Part shown: positions 9,437 to 18,543 of the stretch, piece after piece | How the letters are laid out: the number at the start of each line of letters is the position of its first letter | Position numbering within the stretch: the stretch's first letter is position 1 | Source: Methylotenera_A sp963701715 | Lineage (GTDB): Bacteria; Pseudomonadota; Gammaproteobacteria; Burkholderiales; Methylophilaceae | Direction: 5' to 3' | DNA: 35,933 nt | NCBI GenBank assembly: GCA_963701715.1 | Contig: CAVPAX010000001.1 | Coordinates: forward strand, 1-35,933 | Translations under genes and position numbers: made by a program | The notes under the pieces: generated by a model | The model's database searches: none | Told to the model about the DNA's origin: nothing | Seen by the model: the letters and a program-made list of their open reading frames with translations, nothing else

Positions 9437-12114
9437 TTGTTGCCACTACTTTGAAATCGCTCAAACTGCAATTGCCGTTCGGGTAACCTTAAAAGCGGCA
9501 GCACTTCGCAATAAGCCAGCAGGTTTTCATCCTCAAACTTCACAGCAGCTTCACCTGCTTTTATTTCTTGTGCAATTGCTTCTATGCTGGATTTCCAGTG
9601 TCTTAGCAGGGTTTGCCAATCAGCAAAGTTTTGAATAAATTTAGGTTTGCGTTTATCTGGTTCAGCTTCAAAATCAACCTCAGAAACACCTTCAAAAGCA
9701 TGTTCCAATGTTTTCACCATGCCAAAATGTACGCCTACAATCTGATCTGCATCGGCCCAGAAAATCGCATAAATAGGTAGTTGCGGCTCGGTGATACGCG
9801 TTTCTCCCCAACTTGTCATTTTAGGTAATTGACCGGTTTTGTAGTCAACAAACTCTATGCCGCCGTTTTCTAACCGATGAATTCTGTCGATAATCAAGGA
9901 TACTTCGATTCCGTAAATATCAATTTTTTTAGAGGCCTCGCAAGCGACGATGCTGAATGCAATATTGCGTTCTTTTTCGTAAGTCAACCAATTGCCAATT
10001 AGTTTGTATAACCGATCATGTTCCAGTTCCAACACCGTGTTTGAAATCGCTTTGTTCGCTTCAGAAAAGTCTCGCAATGCATTGCGAACGGCCAAATTCA
10101 AAGCTTGTGCGAACTCAGTTTCATTCATATCGCGCAAATCCGCAAATTGGCTATGCTTCTTATCGGGCTGCCAAAACTGCTGCAAAACCGCATGTACCAG
10201 TGAGCCGCGCTCCATACTATCCAAACCGCTGCTGGGTGTTTTAAGGGCTTTTGCGCCTAATCGATATTGGTAAAACGCCCATGCTGGGCAAATTGCCTGA
10301 GCTTTGAATAAATTTGTGCCGCCAGAAACATGACTGCCCGCGCCTACAGCAGGCGCAACGTGATCATTAATATGCGCTAAATTTGCATTGCTTAGCTGAC
10401 TTAACTGCTCTGCTAGTGTTTCTGCAAGCGGTGCTTCATCCAGTACAGAGATGTCTTTTATTAAAGGGGAAACACGCAATTGACTTTCACCCTCGGTTTT
10501 GCTGCTGGAGAAAATAATTGAGCCAGCCGAGTGCAGAATCCGGTTTTGCACTGTTGCCACAAATGCTGCTTGAACGCTGTTGTCCGCATTCGGCACCCTA
10601 GCTGCACGCTGTATAAATGCCGGCAATAGCGGGTTAGGACGTGCTGGCGGAGGCCAAACATGGTCATTCATACCCATTACCCACATGGCGTCTACAGGCT
10701 TGCTTAGTGCTTCCATCATGCCTAAAATTTGTATCGATGGATCACCCTCGGTTTTAGCCTGGAATATCTGTTCGGTGCAAATGAGCTGCATCGCATATAT
10801 AGCTTCAGACATCAATAAATTGTTGCCAAGCACATCAAGTTTACCTAGTTGCAGTAATGCTTTTTGCCAAGCATTAACAACCTGATACTCCAGGCTGGTT
10901 AAACTGCGCTCACCTGGTCAGCCAAGTGTATTTAGTAAATCGGTGAGTATCTTAGTCCATTGTGAAGCAGCGGTTTTTTTGTTTGAAACGATGGCGTTAG
11001 CAGCTTGGATATCAGCTAACAAACGACCAATATTCAAACTGTTTTCATTTAGGTTTTTGGCAAAAAGAATTAAATTCGCCCATTTAAATTGTGCAGGTAA
11101 ATGATCACGTATTTTTGCGTCCAGCAATGCCCTTGCATCAGCCTCTTGCTGGTGGGCAGACCAAAACGGAGAAAGCAGCATGCTTGAAACCTCCGCTTGC
11201 TCTAGCTGATAGCTGCTAAACAGGCGCAGTAAGTTTAAGGCGGCCTGAATGATAGGTTGCTGCGCAAGCGGCGTGCCGAGCGAAAAGTTATAGCAGCGCA
11301 TGTTATCTGCCAAGCCAGGGCGTAGGCTGGCAGGATAAAACACATCATCTAATAAATCCGCCAACTGGTTTCTGATTTCATTAAGCTGTGGCGTGGCTAT
11401 TGCAATCTTTGTATTTGGGTTTGCATCTAGCTGCTGCTTTGCCCAAGCTACAGCGGCGCGACATTCGGCTTCTTGATTTTCTAAGCTCGCATGCAGTGTT
11501 TGTGCAGACTCTAGGTGTGTTGTCGTATATTCTGCCACTTCCACACCATGCTTAGTTAAAGTTTCACGCAGACGTTGCTCTTGCGGCGCGGTTTGGTCAA
11601 AGCCGGCAAACTCGATACGCTCTGGTAGCTGGTCAGTTATTAGGCTTAAACAATCCAGCTGCCAATCAATATATCGCACACTTTCAAGCACATTCAGCGC
11701 GTTGCAGCGCTCCTGAAATGCACGCTGCCATTGCATAAATTGACGTGATTCCTCAGATTGATGTTCACGCGGCACACGTAGATGCCAAGCGATTACATAG
11801 CGGTTCGCCTCAATCGCCGTACGGGCCAAGCCTGCAACATCAAACAAATCACCAAAAGTATTTTTTTGAAGTGATTTTGTAATAACGTCTTGCCACAATA
11901 CTTGTTCATTAAATAGGCTTAGCTGACTCATTGGTTCAGCAATTTGGCCTGAAAGTAATCCTTTTTCGATTAAATTATCCAGCCATTGTGACAACGTAAG
12001 TACAGGTGTGCTTTCCCATTGAATCTTTCCGGCCTGCAACTGATGCTTAGCGATATCTTTTTGTATGCTACGCGCAAGCCGGGCAGAAGGGCAAAGAATC
12101 AAGGTGTTTAACAT
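9433..12114 (-). pseudogene. AddB-like repair nuclease (PD-(D/E)XK), left copy with in-frame stop
   Basis: This would be an 893-residue protein of the betaproteobacterial 'probable DNA repair protein' group that accompanies AddA. The N-terminal half is an inactive-helicase-like domain (LILCPSARLARSIQ... start). The C-terminal quarter has a RecB-family nuclease core: IIDRIHRLENGG, VDYKTGQ (~755) and EPQLPIYAI. A TGA at 10918-10920 replaces the tryptophan codon read in the right arm (NTLGWPGER), giving residues 1-398 and then an in-frame remainder ending at 9433. A single G-to-A change is enough, so this may be a sequencing error or a real nonsense mutation. The four-cysteine iron-sulfur staple of Bacillus AddB is not evident. 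It is transcribed divergently from the small membrane-protein gene at 12176. Confidence 0.85.
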
Positions 12115-12175
12115 TGCGTCATTCTATTGGATAATGATTGCTTAGCAAATAAAACACTTAAAACAAGGAAACAGG

Positions 12176-12568
12176 ATGCTGGCGCAGATTAGTAAAATTT
12201 TTAAATATTTCATTTGGGTTTTGTTGATTCCAGTTGCATTATTTGTGCTCTACACATGGGCAGCTTTATCCTGGGTATATTCGTCTGGTGAACGCGCCGG
12301 ATATGTGCAAAAGCTTTCGGAAAAAGGTTGGATATGTAAGACCTATGAGGGCGAGTTGGTGCTGGTCTCCATGCCAGGCACACAGGCGGAAAAGTTTTAT
12401 TTTACGGTGCGCGATAAAAATGTCGCCAAAAGAATCAATGAAACCGTGGGTAAACGCGTGCGCTTGATATACGAAGAACATAAAGGCATTCCTACAGATT
12501 GTTTTGGCGAATCGAGTTATTTTGTACACGATGTGCAATTGCTAGACAAGCAAGAGTTTGGTAATTAA
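12176..12568 (+). CDS. Conserved small membrane-anchored protein (unknown function)
   Basis: This 130-residue protein has one N-terminal hydrophobic segment (residues ~10-32, FIWVLLIPVALFVLYTW), which acts as an anchor or uncleaved signal, followed by a soluble domain. Features: SGERAGYVQKLSEKGWICKTYEGEL, FYFTVRD, VGKRVRLIYEEHKGIPTDCFGESSYFV. I recall similar proteins in betaproteobacteria, sometimes misleadingly labelled 6-phosphogluconate dehydrogenase; there is no dehydrogenase motif here. Two conserved-looking cysteines (WICKT, TDCFG) might form a disulfide or bind metal. The start has an AAGGAA ribosome site nine or so bases upstream. It is followed 6 bp later by greB, suggesting co-transcription. 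Confidence 0.75.
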   Translation: MLAQISKIFKYFIWVLLIPVALFVLYTWAALSWVYSSGERAGYVQKLSEKGWICKTYEGELVLVSMPGTQAEKFYFTVRDKNVAKRINETVGKRVRLIYEEHKGIPTDCFGESSYFVHDVQLLDKQEFGN

Positions 12569-12574
12569 GGTTAA

Positions 12575-13093
12575 ATGATGGCTGGAGCCTTAGCAATTAA
12601 TGATGAAAAAAACTACATCACCCCCGAGGGTTTTGCAGCACTGCAGGCAGAGTTTCATCAGCTTTATAAGGTTGAGAGACCAGAAGTAGTACGCACAGTG
12701 GCCTGGGCAGCTAGCAATGGCGATAGAAGCGAGAACGGGGACTATATTTACGGAAAGAGACGTTTACGCCAGATTGATAGCCGCTGCAAGCATCTTATGA
12801 AACGCATGGATTTGGCAGAGATCGTGGATTCCGGCCGCCAGCAGCATTTAGAAAAAATATATTTTGGCGCCTGGGTAACTTTGTTTAATTTAGCTGACGA
12901 TAGCGAACATGTGTATCGCATAGTTGGCAAAGATGAGCTTGAACCGAGCAAAGGCTACATTAGCTGGGTATCGCCATTAGCAAAAGCCATGCTGGGAAAG
13001 GGTTTGGGCGATACGGTGCGCGTGCAAACGCCTAAAGGCGATGAGGCGTTTGAGGTGACAGATATACGATATCAGGCACCAGTATCGGAATAA
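12575..13093 (+). CDS. greB: Transcript cleavage factor GreB
   Basis: This 172-residue protein has the GreA/GreB layout. The N-terminal antiparallel coiled coil contains the signature NGDRSENGDYIYGKRRLRQI (~50-68), with the acidic Asp/Glu tip that enters the RNA polymerase secondary channel. The C-terminal FKBP-like domain (VTLFNLADDSEHVYRIVG, GYISWVSPLAKAMLGKG) follows. The YGKRRLRQID pattern favours GreB over GreA. It rescues backtracked polymerase by stimulating endonucleolytic cleavage of the transcript. Start ATG 12575 or the adjacent ATG 12578 are both possible. The right-arm copy is frameshifted. Confidence 0.92.
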   Translation: MMAGALAINDEKNYITPEGFAALQAEFHQLYKVERPEVVRTVAWAASNGDRSENGDYIYGKRRLRQIDSRCKHLMKRMDLAEIVDSGRQQHLEKIYFGAWVTLFNLADDSEHVYRIVGKDELEPSKGYISWVSPLAKAMLGKGLGDTVRVQTPKGDEAFEVTDIRYQAPVSE

Positions 13094-13129
13094 ATTGAAT
13101 TTATCCTGCCAATTTAATATCATAGAGTC

Positions 13130-13507
13130 ATGAAGCGGCTAATTTGCCTATTTTTAATGTGCTGGCTACCGTTGTTTATGGGGTCAGCCAGTGCCATGAG
13201 TTTGCATATGGCGCTTAAAAATCAATCAATTAATTTAACATCACTCAGTCACGCAGCAACGCAAACTCAGAATAGTTGCCATGAGGATAACACCAACATC
13301 AATCAACACAAGCAAGTAAAAGAAACACATCAAAAACATCAATGTTTTGCATGCGGTGTTTGTGCGTTAGCTAATGCCTCTGCTAGCTTCGATGCTGTAC
13401 CCAAGTTCGATGTTTTTAGTCAGACTTCAATGATGCCGCGATATTTCAATGTGGCATTTTCTTCTTTAGATCATCCGCCTGCCATTAAACCGCCGATATT
13501 GAATTAA
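13130..13507 (+). CDS. Small secreted Cys/His-rich protein, putative copper-binding (DUF2946-like)
   Basis: This 125-residue protein has a clear signal peptide (KRLICLFLMCWLPLFMGSASA, cleavage near residue 22) and a mature part rich in His, Asn and Gln. A probable metal site is formed by SCHED (~49) and the cluster HQKHQCFACGVC (~72-82). I cannot name the family with certainty; the layout resembles DUF2946-type periplasmic proteins found beside copper genes. It lies 52 bp upstream of the TolC-type lipoprotein gene and in the same direction as the multicopper oxidase, so a role in periplasmic copper binding or delivery is inferred from context. Confidence 0.6.
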   Translation: MKRLICLFLMCWLPLFMGSASAMSLHMALKNQSINLTSLSHAATQTQNSCHEDNTNINQHKQVKETHQKHQCFACGVCALANASASFDAVPKFDVFSQTSMMPRYFNVAFSSLDHPPAIKPPILN

Positions 13508-13558
13508 AAAATCAGGGCGTTATTGCGTCCATTTTTTAATGTTTTCCGGAGGTTTTTT

Positions 13559-14957
13559 ATGTTTAAGCGACTTTTAGTTGCAAATCATGCCAAACGGCTT
13601 GCCAGTTTGATAATTGGCTTACCAGTCTTGTTTGTTTTTTCAGGTTGTGCCACTTTTAGCCAAGATGGCGGCTTTGATGTAGTGGATAAAAACGACACAA
13701 AGCTACATCAGGCAGAAGCCGGTTTGGGCGAATTCAGAAGCGCAAAGAGCTGCAAATGAACGGCAAGTGGAAAGTTTATTGTCCGAGCCGTTAAGTGTAG
13801 ATGATGCGGTGCAAGTGGCCTTACTCAATAATGCTCAATTACAGGCCGATTTTTTTCAGTTACAGATCGCAGAAGCGGATCTAGTGCAGGCAGGACGTTT
13901 GCCTAATCCTGCTTTTTCTATGCTATATGCTAGAAACAATGGTGATTACAAGATTGAACAGGTAATCACCATGAATATTCTGGCATTATTTACCGTGCCA
14001 AAAGTGACGGAGATTGAGAAAAAACACTTTGGGGCAACACAAAACATGATGGTTTTGCGCATCCTGGATTTAGCTCATGACACCAGAAATGCTTATTTCA
14101 ATGCACTGGCAGCCAAGGAAAGCGTGCATTACCTTACACAGGTTAAAAATGCCTCTGAAGCTACCGCTGCCCTTGCTAAGCGTATGAACGAAGCTGGCAA
14201 CTGGAATCTGTTAGATCAAGCACATGAGCACAGTTTTTATTTAGATGCCGTTTTAGATTTGGAAAAGGCCAAAAATAATCAAGTGCAGGCTGAAGAGGCG
14301 TTAACGCGATTGCTAGGATTAAAAAGTCGCACTGGTTTTAAATTGCCTGAACGTTTACCCGACTTACCAAAATCAAACGATGCCCTCAGACAGGTGAATA
14401 CAGAGGATTTTTCTAAGCGTTTAGATCTGCAGCAAATGAGAACGAATACCGAAGCATTAGCAAAGCAGTTAGGCTTTATTAAATCGACACGTTTCATCAA
14501 TGTCTTAGAGCTAGGGCCTGCGAGGATTCTGGAAGGGCGTCGTGGAGACCCAGCTAAAAAAGGAGTTGAGATCAGATTTGAACTGCCTATTTTTGACTGG
14601 GGAACAGCAAAAGTAAAACGTGTCGAAGCGCAGTATATGCAAGCGCTCAATGAAGTTGCTAGCAATGTGATTGAAGCAGCTTCTGAAGTACGTAGTAGTT
14701 ATCACCAATATCAAACCAATTTTGAAATCGCAAAACATTACAGAGACGAGATTATTCCTTTACGCAAGCGCATTTTGCAAGAAAACCAACTGCGCTACAA
14801 CGGTATGTTGGTTAGTGTTTTTGATTTGTTGGGTGATGCGCGTGCACAAGTGCTTAGCGTGAATAGTTATATTGGGGCTTTGCGTGATTTTTGGTTGGCG
14901 GAAAGCAGTTTAGAGATGTCTTTAATCGGTAAGCCAATAGATAAAAAGGAATTTTAA
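13559..14957 (+). pseudogene. TolC/CusC-type outer-membrane lipoprotein, left copy with one-base insertion
   Basis: Start ATG 13559 is chosen because a strong GGAGG ribosome site lies 6 bases upstream (13548-13552). Its product begins FKRLLVANHAKRLASLIIG and has a lipobox FSGC at ~residues 27-30, so a lipid-anchored outer-membrane efflux protein of ~465 residues is expected. The remaining sequence has the two-repeat TolC pattern (LSVDDAVQVALLNNAQLQAD; AGRLPNPAFSML; GVEIRFELPIFDWG; LRYNGMLVSVFDLL). A run of five A at ~13690 (four in the right arm) shifts the frame, splitting the lipoprotein leader from the body that resumes at 13767. The right-arm copy is correct here but is broken elsewhere, so the underlying gene is probably intact. 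It lies 1 bp upstream of the multicopper oxidase gene; no RND pump or membrane-fusion partner is present. Confidence 0.85.
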
Positions 14958-14958
14958 T

Positions 14959-16389
14959 ATGTTAAGTCGTAGAAACTTTTTGCAATTATCAACAGTAGCT
15001 ATAGCATTGAGTGCCGTTAGCAAAGCTGCCTTAGCCGGTATTCCTGAACTTGTTAGTGTAGACAACGCTGATACAAAGTCGCCATTGATTCCAGAAACAG
15101 GAAGGCCCTACCATCCCGTCACCACTTTGAATGGCTGGAGCTTGCCATGGCGCATGAATAAAGGGGTTAAGGAATTTCATTTAGTTGCTGAGCCCGTTAA
15201 GCGCGAAGTGGCTCCAGGCATGATTGCATATTTATGGGGTTATAACGGACAAAGCCCGGGACCCACTATTGAAGTGGTAGAAGGTGACCGCGTGCGTATT
15301 TTTGTGACTAATAAATTACCTGAAAAGACAAGCATACACTGGCATGGGCAACAGCTACCCAATGGGATGGATGGCGTCAGCGGGCTGACACAACCTGCCA
15401 TTCAGCCCGGTAAAACCTATGTGTATGAATTTGAGGCCAGGCGGGCCGGTACATTCATGTACCACCCTCATGCCGATGAAATGACTCAAATGGCGATGGG
15501 GATGATGGGTTCTTGGGTGACGCATCCCAAAAAACTTAATACCATGCAAGTAGATCGAGACTATCTATTTTTACTGAATGCCTATGACATTGAACCAGGC
15601 AGCTACACACCCAAAACTAACACAATGCTAAACTTTAACTTATGGACATTTAATAGCCGGGTTTTCCCAGGTATTGCACCACTTGTCGCCAAGCAGGGTG
15701 AAAAGGTACGTATTCGCGTGGGCAATTTAACTATGACGAATCATCCAATTCACCTGCATGGGCACACATTTGAAGTAACAGGTACAGATGGTGGATGGGT
15801 GCCGAAATCCGCACGTTGGCCGGAAGTGACTACAGATATTGGGGTAGGGCAAATGCGTGCAATAGAGTTTGTAGCAGACGCATTAGGCGATTGGGCATTG
15901 CATTGTCATAAATCTCACCATACCATGAACGCGATGGGGCACGACGTACCGAATATGATTGGCGTCAGTCAGGACGGTTTGGCTGATCAGTTCTCTAAAT
16001 TAGTGCCCGATTATATGAGTATGGGCGAAACCGGGATGGCGGAAATGAGTGAGATGGCTGATATGATGCCTATGCCGTTACCTGAGAACACTTTGCCTAT
16101 GATGACAGGTAAAGGGCAGTTTGGAGCTATTGATATGGGAGGCATGTTTACCACGTTGAAAGTGCGTAAAGATATACAAAAAAATAGCTATGCGGACCCT
16201 GGCCACTACCGGCAGCCTAAAGGAAGCGTTGCATATGAGTGGGTGGGTACAGATGTGCTGCCGGATGAGATAAGCACGTCAAATCTAAAGGCGCATGCCA
16301 CCACATCAAGCCAGCCAGCAGTTGAGTTTAAAGTGAGGAAACCCAATTTTGCACTTCATGGCGGGCATCAAGGACATTTGGAACATTAA
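14959..16389 (+). CDS. Tat-exported multicopper oxidase, putative copper detoxification, intact copy
   Basis: This 476-residue protein starts with a twin-arginine signal (SRRNFLQLS, then a hydrophobic stretch to AALAG). Copper ligands are seen in order: HWHG (~128), HPH (~170), HPIHLHGH (~264) and HCHKSHHTMNAM (~315), giving the type 1, 2 and 3 copper sites of laccase-like oxidases. A Met-rich segment after ~350 (MAEMSEMADMMPMPLPE) resembles the copper-binding region of CueO/CopA-type proteins. Family knowledge: such enzymes oxidise Cu(I) to Cu(II) in the periplasm. The C-terminal ~80 residues end in a His-rich tail (HGGHQGHLEH). It directly follows the TolC-type gene and precedes DUF3147 by 12 bp. 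The right-arm copy is cut short by a two-base deletion. Confidence 0.9.
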   Translation: MLSRRNFLQLSTVAIALSAVSKAALAGIPELVSVDNADTKSPLIPETGRPYHPVTTLNGWSLPWRMNKGVKEFHLVAEPVKREVAPGMIAYLWGYNGQSPGPTIEVVEGDRVRIFVTNKLPEKTSIHWHGQQLPNGMDGVSGLTQPAIQPGKTYVYEFEARRAGTFMYHPHADEMTQMAMGMMGSWVTHPKKLNTMQVDRDYLFLLNAYDIEPGSYTPKTNTMLNFNLWTFNSRVFPGIAPLVAKQGEKVRIRVGNLTMTNHPIHLHGHTFEVTGTDGGWVPKSARWPEVTTDIGVGQMRAIEFVADALGDWALHCHKSHHTMNAMGHDVPNMIGVSQDGLADQFSKLVPDYMSMGETGMAEMSEMADMMPMPLPENTLPMMTGKGQFGAIDMGGMFTTLKVRKDIQKNSYADPGHYRQPKGSVAYEWVGTDVLPDEISTSNLKAHATTSSQPAVEFKVRKPNFALHGGHQGHLEH

Positions 16390-16401
16390 AGAGAGGTAGA
16401 T

Positions 16402-16752
16402 ATGAAGTTTGTGATATTAAAGTATCTTATTACTGCCGCTGTGGTGGTGTTGGCTTCTGAGCTTGCTAAGGCCAGTGACAAGCTTGGCGGGTTGATTGTC
16501 TCATTGCCTTTGGTGACGGTGTTAACACTCATCTGGTTATATGTGGAACAGCAGCCAATGAGTAAAATCGCCAATCACGCGTATTACACATTTTGGTATG
16601 TTATTCCAACATTGCCCATGTTTTTGTTATTCCCAAACTTGTTGCCCAAATGGGGATTCTGGCTGACATTGTTAGCTTGCATTGCAATGACTTTAGTGAT
16701 TTTTTATTTTTATGCGTTGATTCTAAAAGGCCTCGGTATCAATTTGTTATGA
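16402..16752 (+). CDS. DUF3147 family membrane protein
   Basis: This 116-residue, very hydrophobic protein has about four membrane helices (LITAAVVVLASELAK, LIVSLPLVTVLTLIWLYV, YYTFWYVIPTLPMFLLFP, FWLTLLACIAMTLVIFYFY). It matches the DUF3147 family in length and in the motif SDKLGGLIVSLPLVTVL; function is unknown. An AGAGAGG ribosome site precedes the start. Its TGA overlaps the ATG of earP in ATGA, so translation of the two is coupled, although no functional link to EF-P modification is established. Confidence 0.8.
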   Translation: MKFVILKYLITAAVVVLASELAKASDKLGGLIVSLPLVTVLTLIWLYVEQQPMSKIANHAYYTFWYVIPTLPMFLLFPNLLPKWGFWLTLLACIAMTLVIFYFYALILKGLGINLL

Positions 16753-17873
16753 GAGTAAAACAACGCTGGGATATTTTTTGCAAAATTGTCGATAACTTTG
16801 GAGATATAGGCATCTGCTGGCGTCTAGCCCGGCAACTGCATGTGGAACATGGTCTTGAATTGAAGCTTTGGATAGATGACTTAGGGGCGGCGCAAAGAAT
16901 TATTCCACGTTTAGATCTAATTTTGAATCAGCAAGTAATAGATGAAATAAGCATTTCAAAATGGGATGAAAGTGCTGATTTTAGCGAAGCAGCAGACGTG
17001 GTGATTGAAGCGTTTGCATGTGAACTGCCTGGTAAGTATCTGGCTGCAATGGTAAGAAAAAATTCGAAATGGGTTAATTTGGAGTATCTGTCTGCCGAGC
17101 CTTGGGTGGACGATTTTCATGCTAAACCTTCACCACAGCGAACATATAAATTAACACGGCACTTTTACTTCCCGGGCTTTACTGAAGCTACAGGAGGTTT
17201 GATCCGAGAATGCGACATTATTGAATCAAATCAATTGATTGCAAATAATAAAGATCTGCAAAATGATTTTTTAGAAAAATTAAACCTTGCCCACAATGAT
17301 CATTTGAAAGTGTCGCTATTTTGTTATCCGCATGCAGCAGTCCAGTCATTATTAGGTGCAATGGCTACTTCGGGTCAATCGATTGATTGTTATGTGCCGG
17401 ATAGTAATATTTTGCCGCAAATCGCCAGTTTTTTCGGTAGGGAATCAATTGATATTGGTGAAAAATTAGCCCACAAAAGTCTTCATTTGTATGTGCTGCC
17501 GTTTCTTTCGCAGGCCGATTACGATAACTTGCTGAGCATCTGTGATATTAACTTTGTACGTGGTGAGGATAGCTGGGTGCGCGCTATATGGGCAGGTAAG
17601 CCGTTTATTTGGTTGCCATATTTGCAAGAAGAAAATACACACATAAAGAAACTGAATGCATTTTTAGATGTATTTTATGCAGATTTTGAGAAAAGACAGG
17701 GGGTCTGCGAGGCGCATAGATATTGGGTTACAGGACGTATTACTGACCATGTTTGGCACAACTATATGAATCATTTGCCAGCAATTCACTCCTTTACTCA
17801 TCAACGAACCAATCAATTGGCAAAACAGGCCGACCTTGCGTCTAAGTTAGTGATTTTTTGCAATAAAATTTAG
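16749..17873 (+). CDS. earP: EarP, EF-P arginine rhamnosyltransferase
   Basis: This 374-residue GT-B inverting glycosyltransferase transfers rhamnose from dTDP-L-rhamnose to Arg32 of elongation factor P. Start ATG 16749 is chosen (not an upstream ATG in the same frame inside DUF3147) because it gives the conserved N-terminus RWDIFCKIVDNFGDIGICWRL and the four-base overlap with DUF3147. The two N-terminal aspartates are D15 and D19, spaced as the catalytic pair in characterised EarP, and the nucleotide-binding region NFVRGEDSWVRAIWAGKPF carries a glutamate at residue 273. It lies 50 bp upstream of efp, the classic earP-efp neighbourhood. The right-arm copy differs at one residue (D to G in EPWVDDFHA). 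Confidence 0.95.
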   Translation: MRVKQRWDIFCKIVDNFGDIGICWRLARQLHVEHGLELKLWIDDLGAAQRIIPRLDLILNQQVIDEISISKWDESADFSEAADVVIEAFACELPGKYLAAMVRKNSKWVNLEYLSAEPWVDDFHAKPSPQRTYKLTRHFYFPGFTEATGGLIRECDIIESNQLIANNKDLQNDFLEKLNLAHNDHLKVSLFCYPHAAVQSLLGAMATSGQSIDCYVPDSNILPQIASFFGRESIDIGEKLAHKSLHLYVLPFLSQADYDNLLSICDINFVRGEDSWVRAIWAGKPFIWLPYLQEENTHIKKLNAFLDVFYADFEKRQGVCEAHRYWVTGRITDHVWHNYMNHLPAIHSFTHQRTNQLAKQADLASKLVIFCNKI

Positions 17874-17885
17874 TTAAGGTATAAT
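17858..17885 (+). promoter_or_regulatory. Sigma-70 promoter of efp
   Basis: TTGCAA (17858-17863), a 16-bp spacer and a perfect TATAAT (17880-17885) overlap the last codons of earP. The start site would be near 17892, leaving a short leader before the efp ATG at 17924. This lets efp be expressed far more strongly than earP. Confidence 0.7.
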
Positions 17886-17923
17886 GCGCGGCTTTACAAA
17901 ACATCAAATTAGCAGGACAAATT

Positions 17924-18484
17924 ATGAAAACAGCACAAGAACTTCGCGCCGGTAACGTGATTATGGTCGATGGCGTACCATTGGTCGTGGTAAAAGCCGA
18001 GTACAACAAATCTGGCCGCAGCACCGCTGTGGTTAAAATGAAATTTAAAAATTTACTTACCGATGCACCTAGTGAAATGATTTATGGTGCAGGCGATAAA
18101 TTCGACGTGATTGTGTTAGAGAAAAAAGAGGTCACTTATTCTTATTTCGCTGATCCAACCTATGTGTTTATGGATGCAGAATATAACCAATATGACGTTG
18201 ATGCCGAGTTTATGGAAGACGCGTTACCATTCCTGGAAGATGGTATGCCATGCGACGTGAAGTTCTATGAAGGTAAAGCGATTTCAATTGAGCTGCCAAC
18301 CACAGTCATACGCGAAATCACCTATACAGAACCAGCAGTGAAGGGTGATACCTCAGGTAAAGTGATGAAGCCAGCCAAACTGGCATCCGGCTTTGAAATT
18401 CCAGTACCTTTATTTGTGAGCCAGGGCGACAAAATTGAGATTGATACGCGTACAGGCGAATACAGAAATCGCGTGTTGAAATAA
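17924..18484 (+). CDS. efp: Translation elongation factor P (Arg32 type)
   Basis: This 186-residue protein has the usual three beta-barrel domains. The tip loop reads YNKSGRSTAVVKMK and places arginine at residue 32, the site rhamnosylated by EarP, rather than the lysine used by the EpmA/YjeA pathway. The C-terminal domain contains GDKIEIDTRTGEYRNRV. EF-P binds the ribosomal E site and promotes peptide bond formation at polyproline stretches. The AGGACA ribosome site lies about 10 bases upstream. The right-arm copy encodes an identical protein. Confidence 0.98.
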   Translation: MKTAQELRAGNVIMVDGVPLVVVKAEYNKSGRSTAVVKMKFKNLLTDAPSEMIYGAGDKFDVIVLEKKEVTYSYFADPTYVFMDAEYNQYDVDAEFMEDALPFLEDGMPCDVKFYEGKAISIELPTTVIREITYTEPAVKGDTSGKVMKPAKLASGFEIPVPLFVSQGDKIEIDTRTGEYRNRVLK

Positions 18485-18500
18485 GCTAGCTTTAGAATTT

Positions 18501-18530
18501 AAAAGGGTGCAAATGCACCCTTTTTTATTG
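18501..18530 (+). terminator. Rho-independent terminator between efp and the DUF2934 gene
   Basis: The stem AAAAGGGTGC / GCACCCTTTT with an AAAT loop is followed by TTATT on the plus strand, and the mirror orientation also ends in T residues. It lies between convergent genes and can serve both. Confidence 0.9.
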
Positions 18531-18543
18531 TTTGCGTATTAAT

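Noticed and set aside
12115..12175. Bidirectional promoter between the AddB-like gene and the small membrane protein
   Set aside because: A promoter must exist here, but the best hexamers (TTGGAT, 17 bp, TAAAAC) are too weak to call from sequence alone.
16593..16748. Longer EarP starting at 16593
   Set aside because: The extra 52 residues lie over the DUF3147 gene, are not EarP-like, and the ATG at 16749 fits both the family N-terminus and the stop/start overlap.
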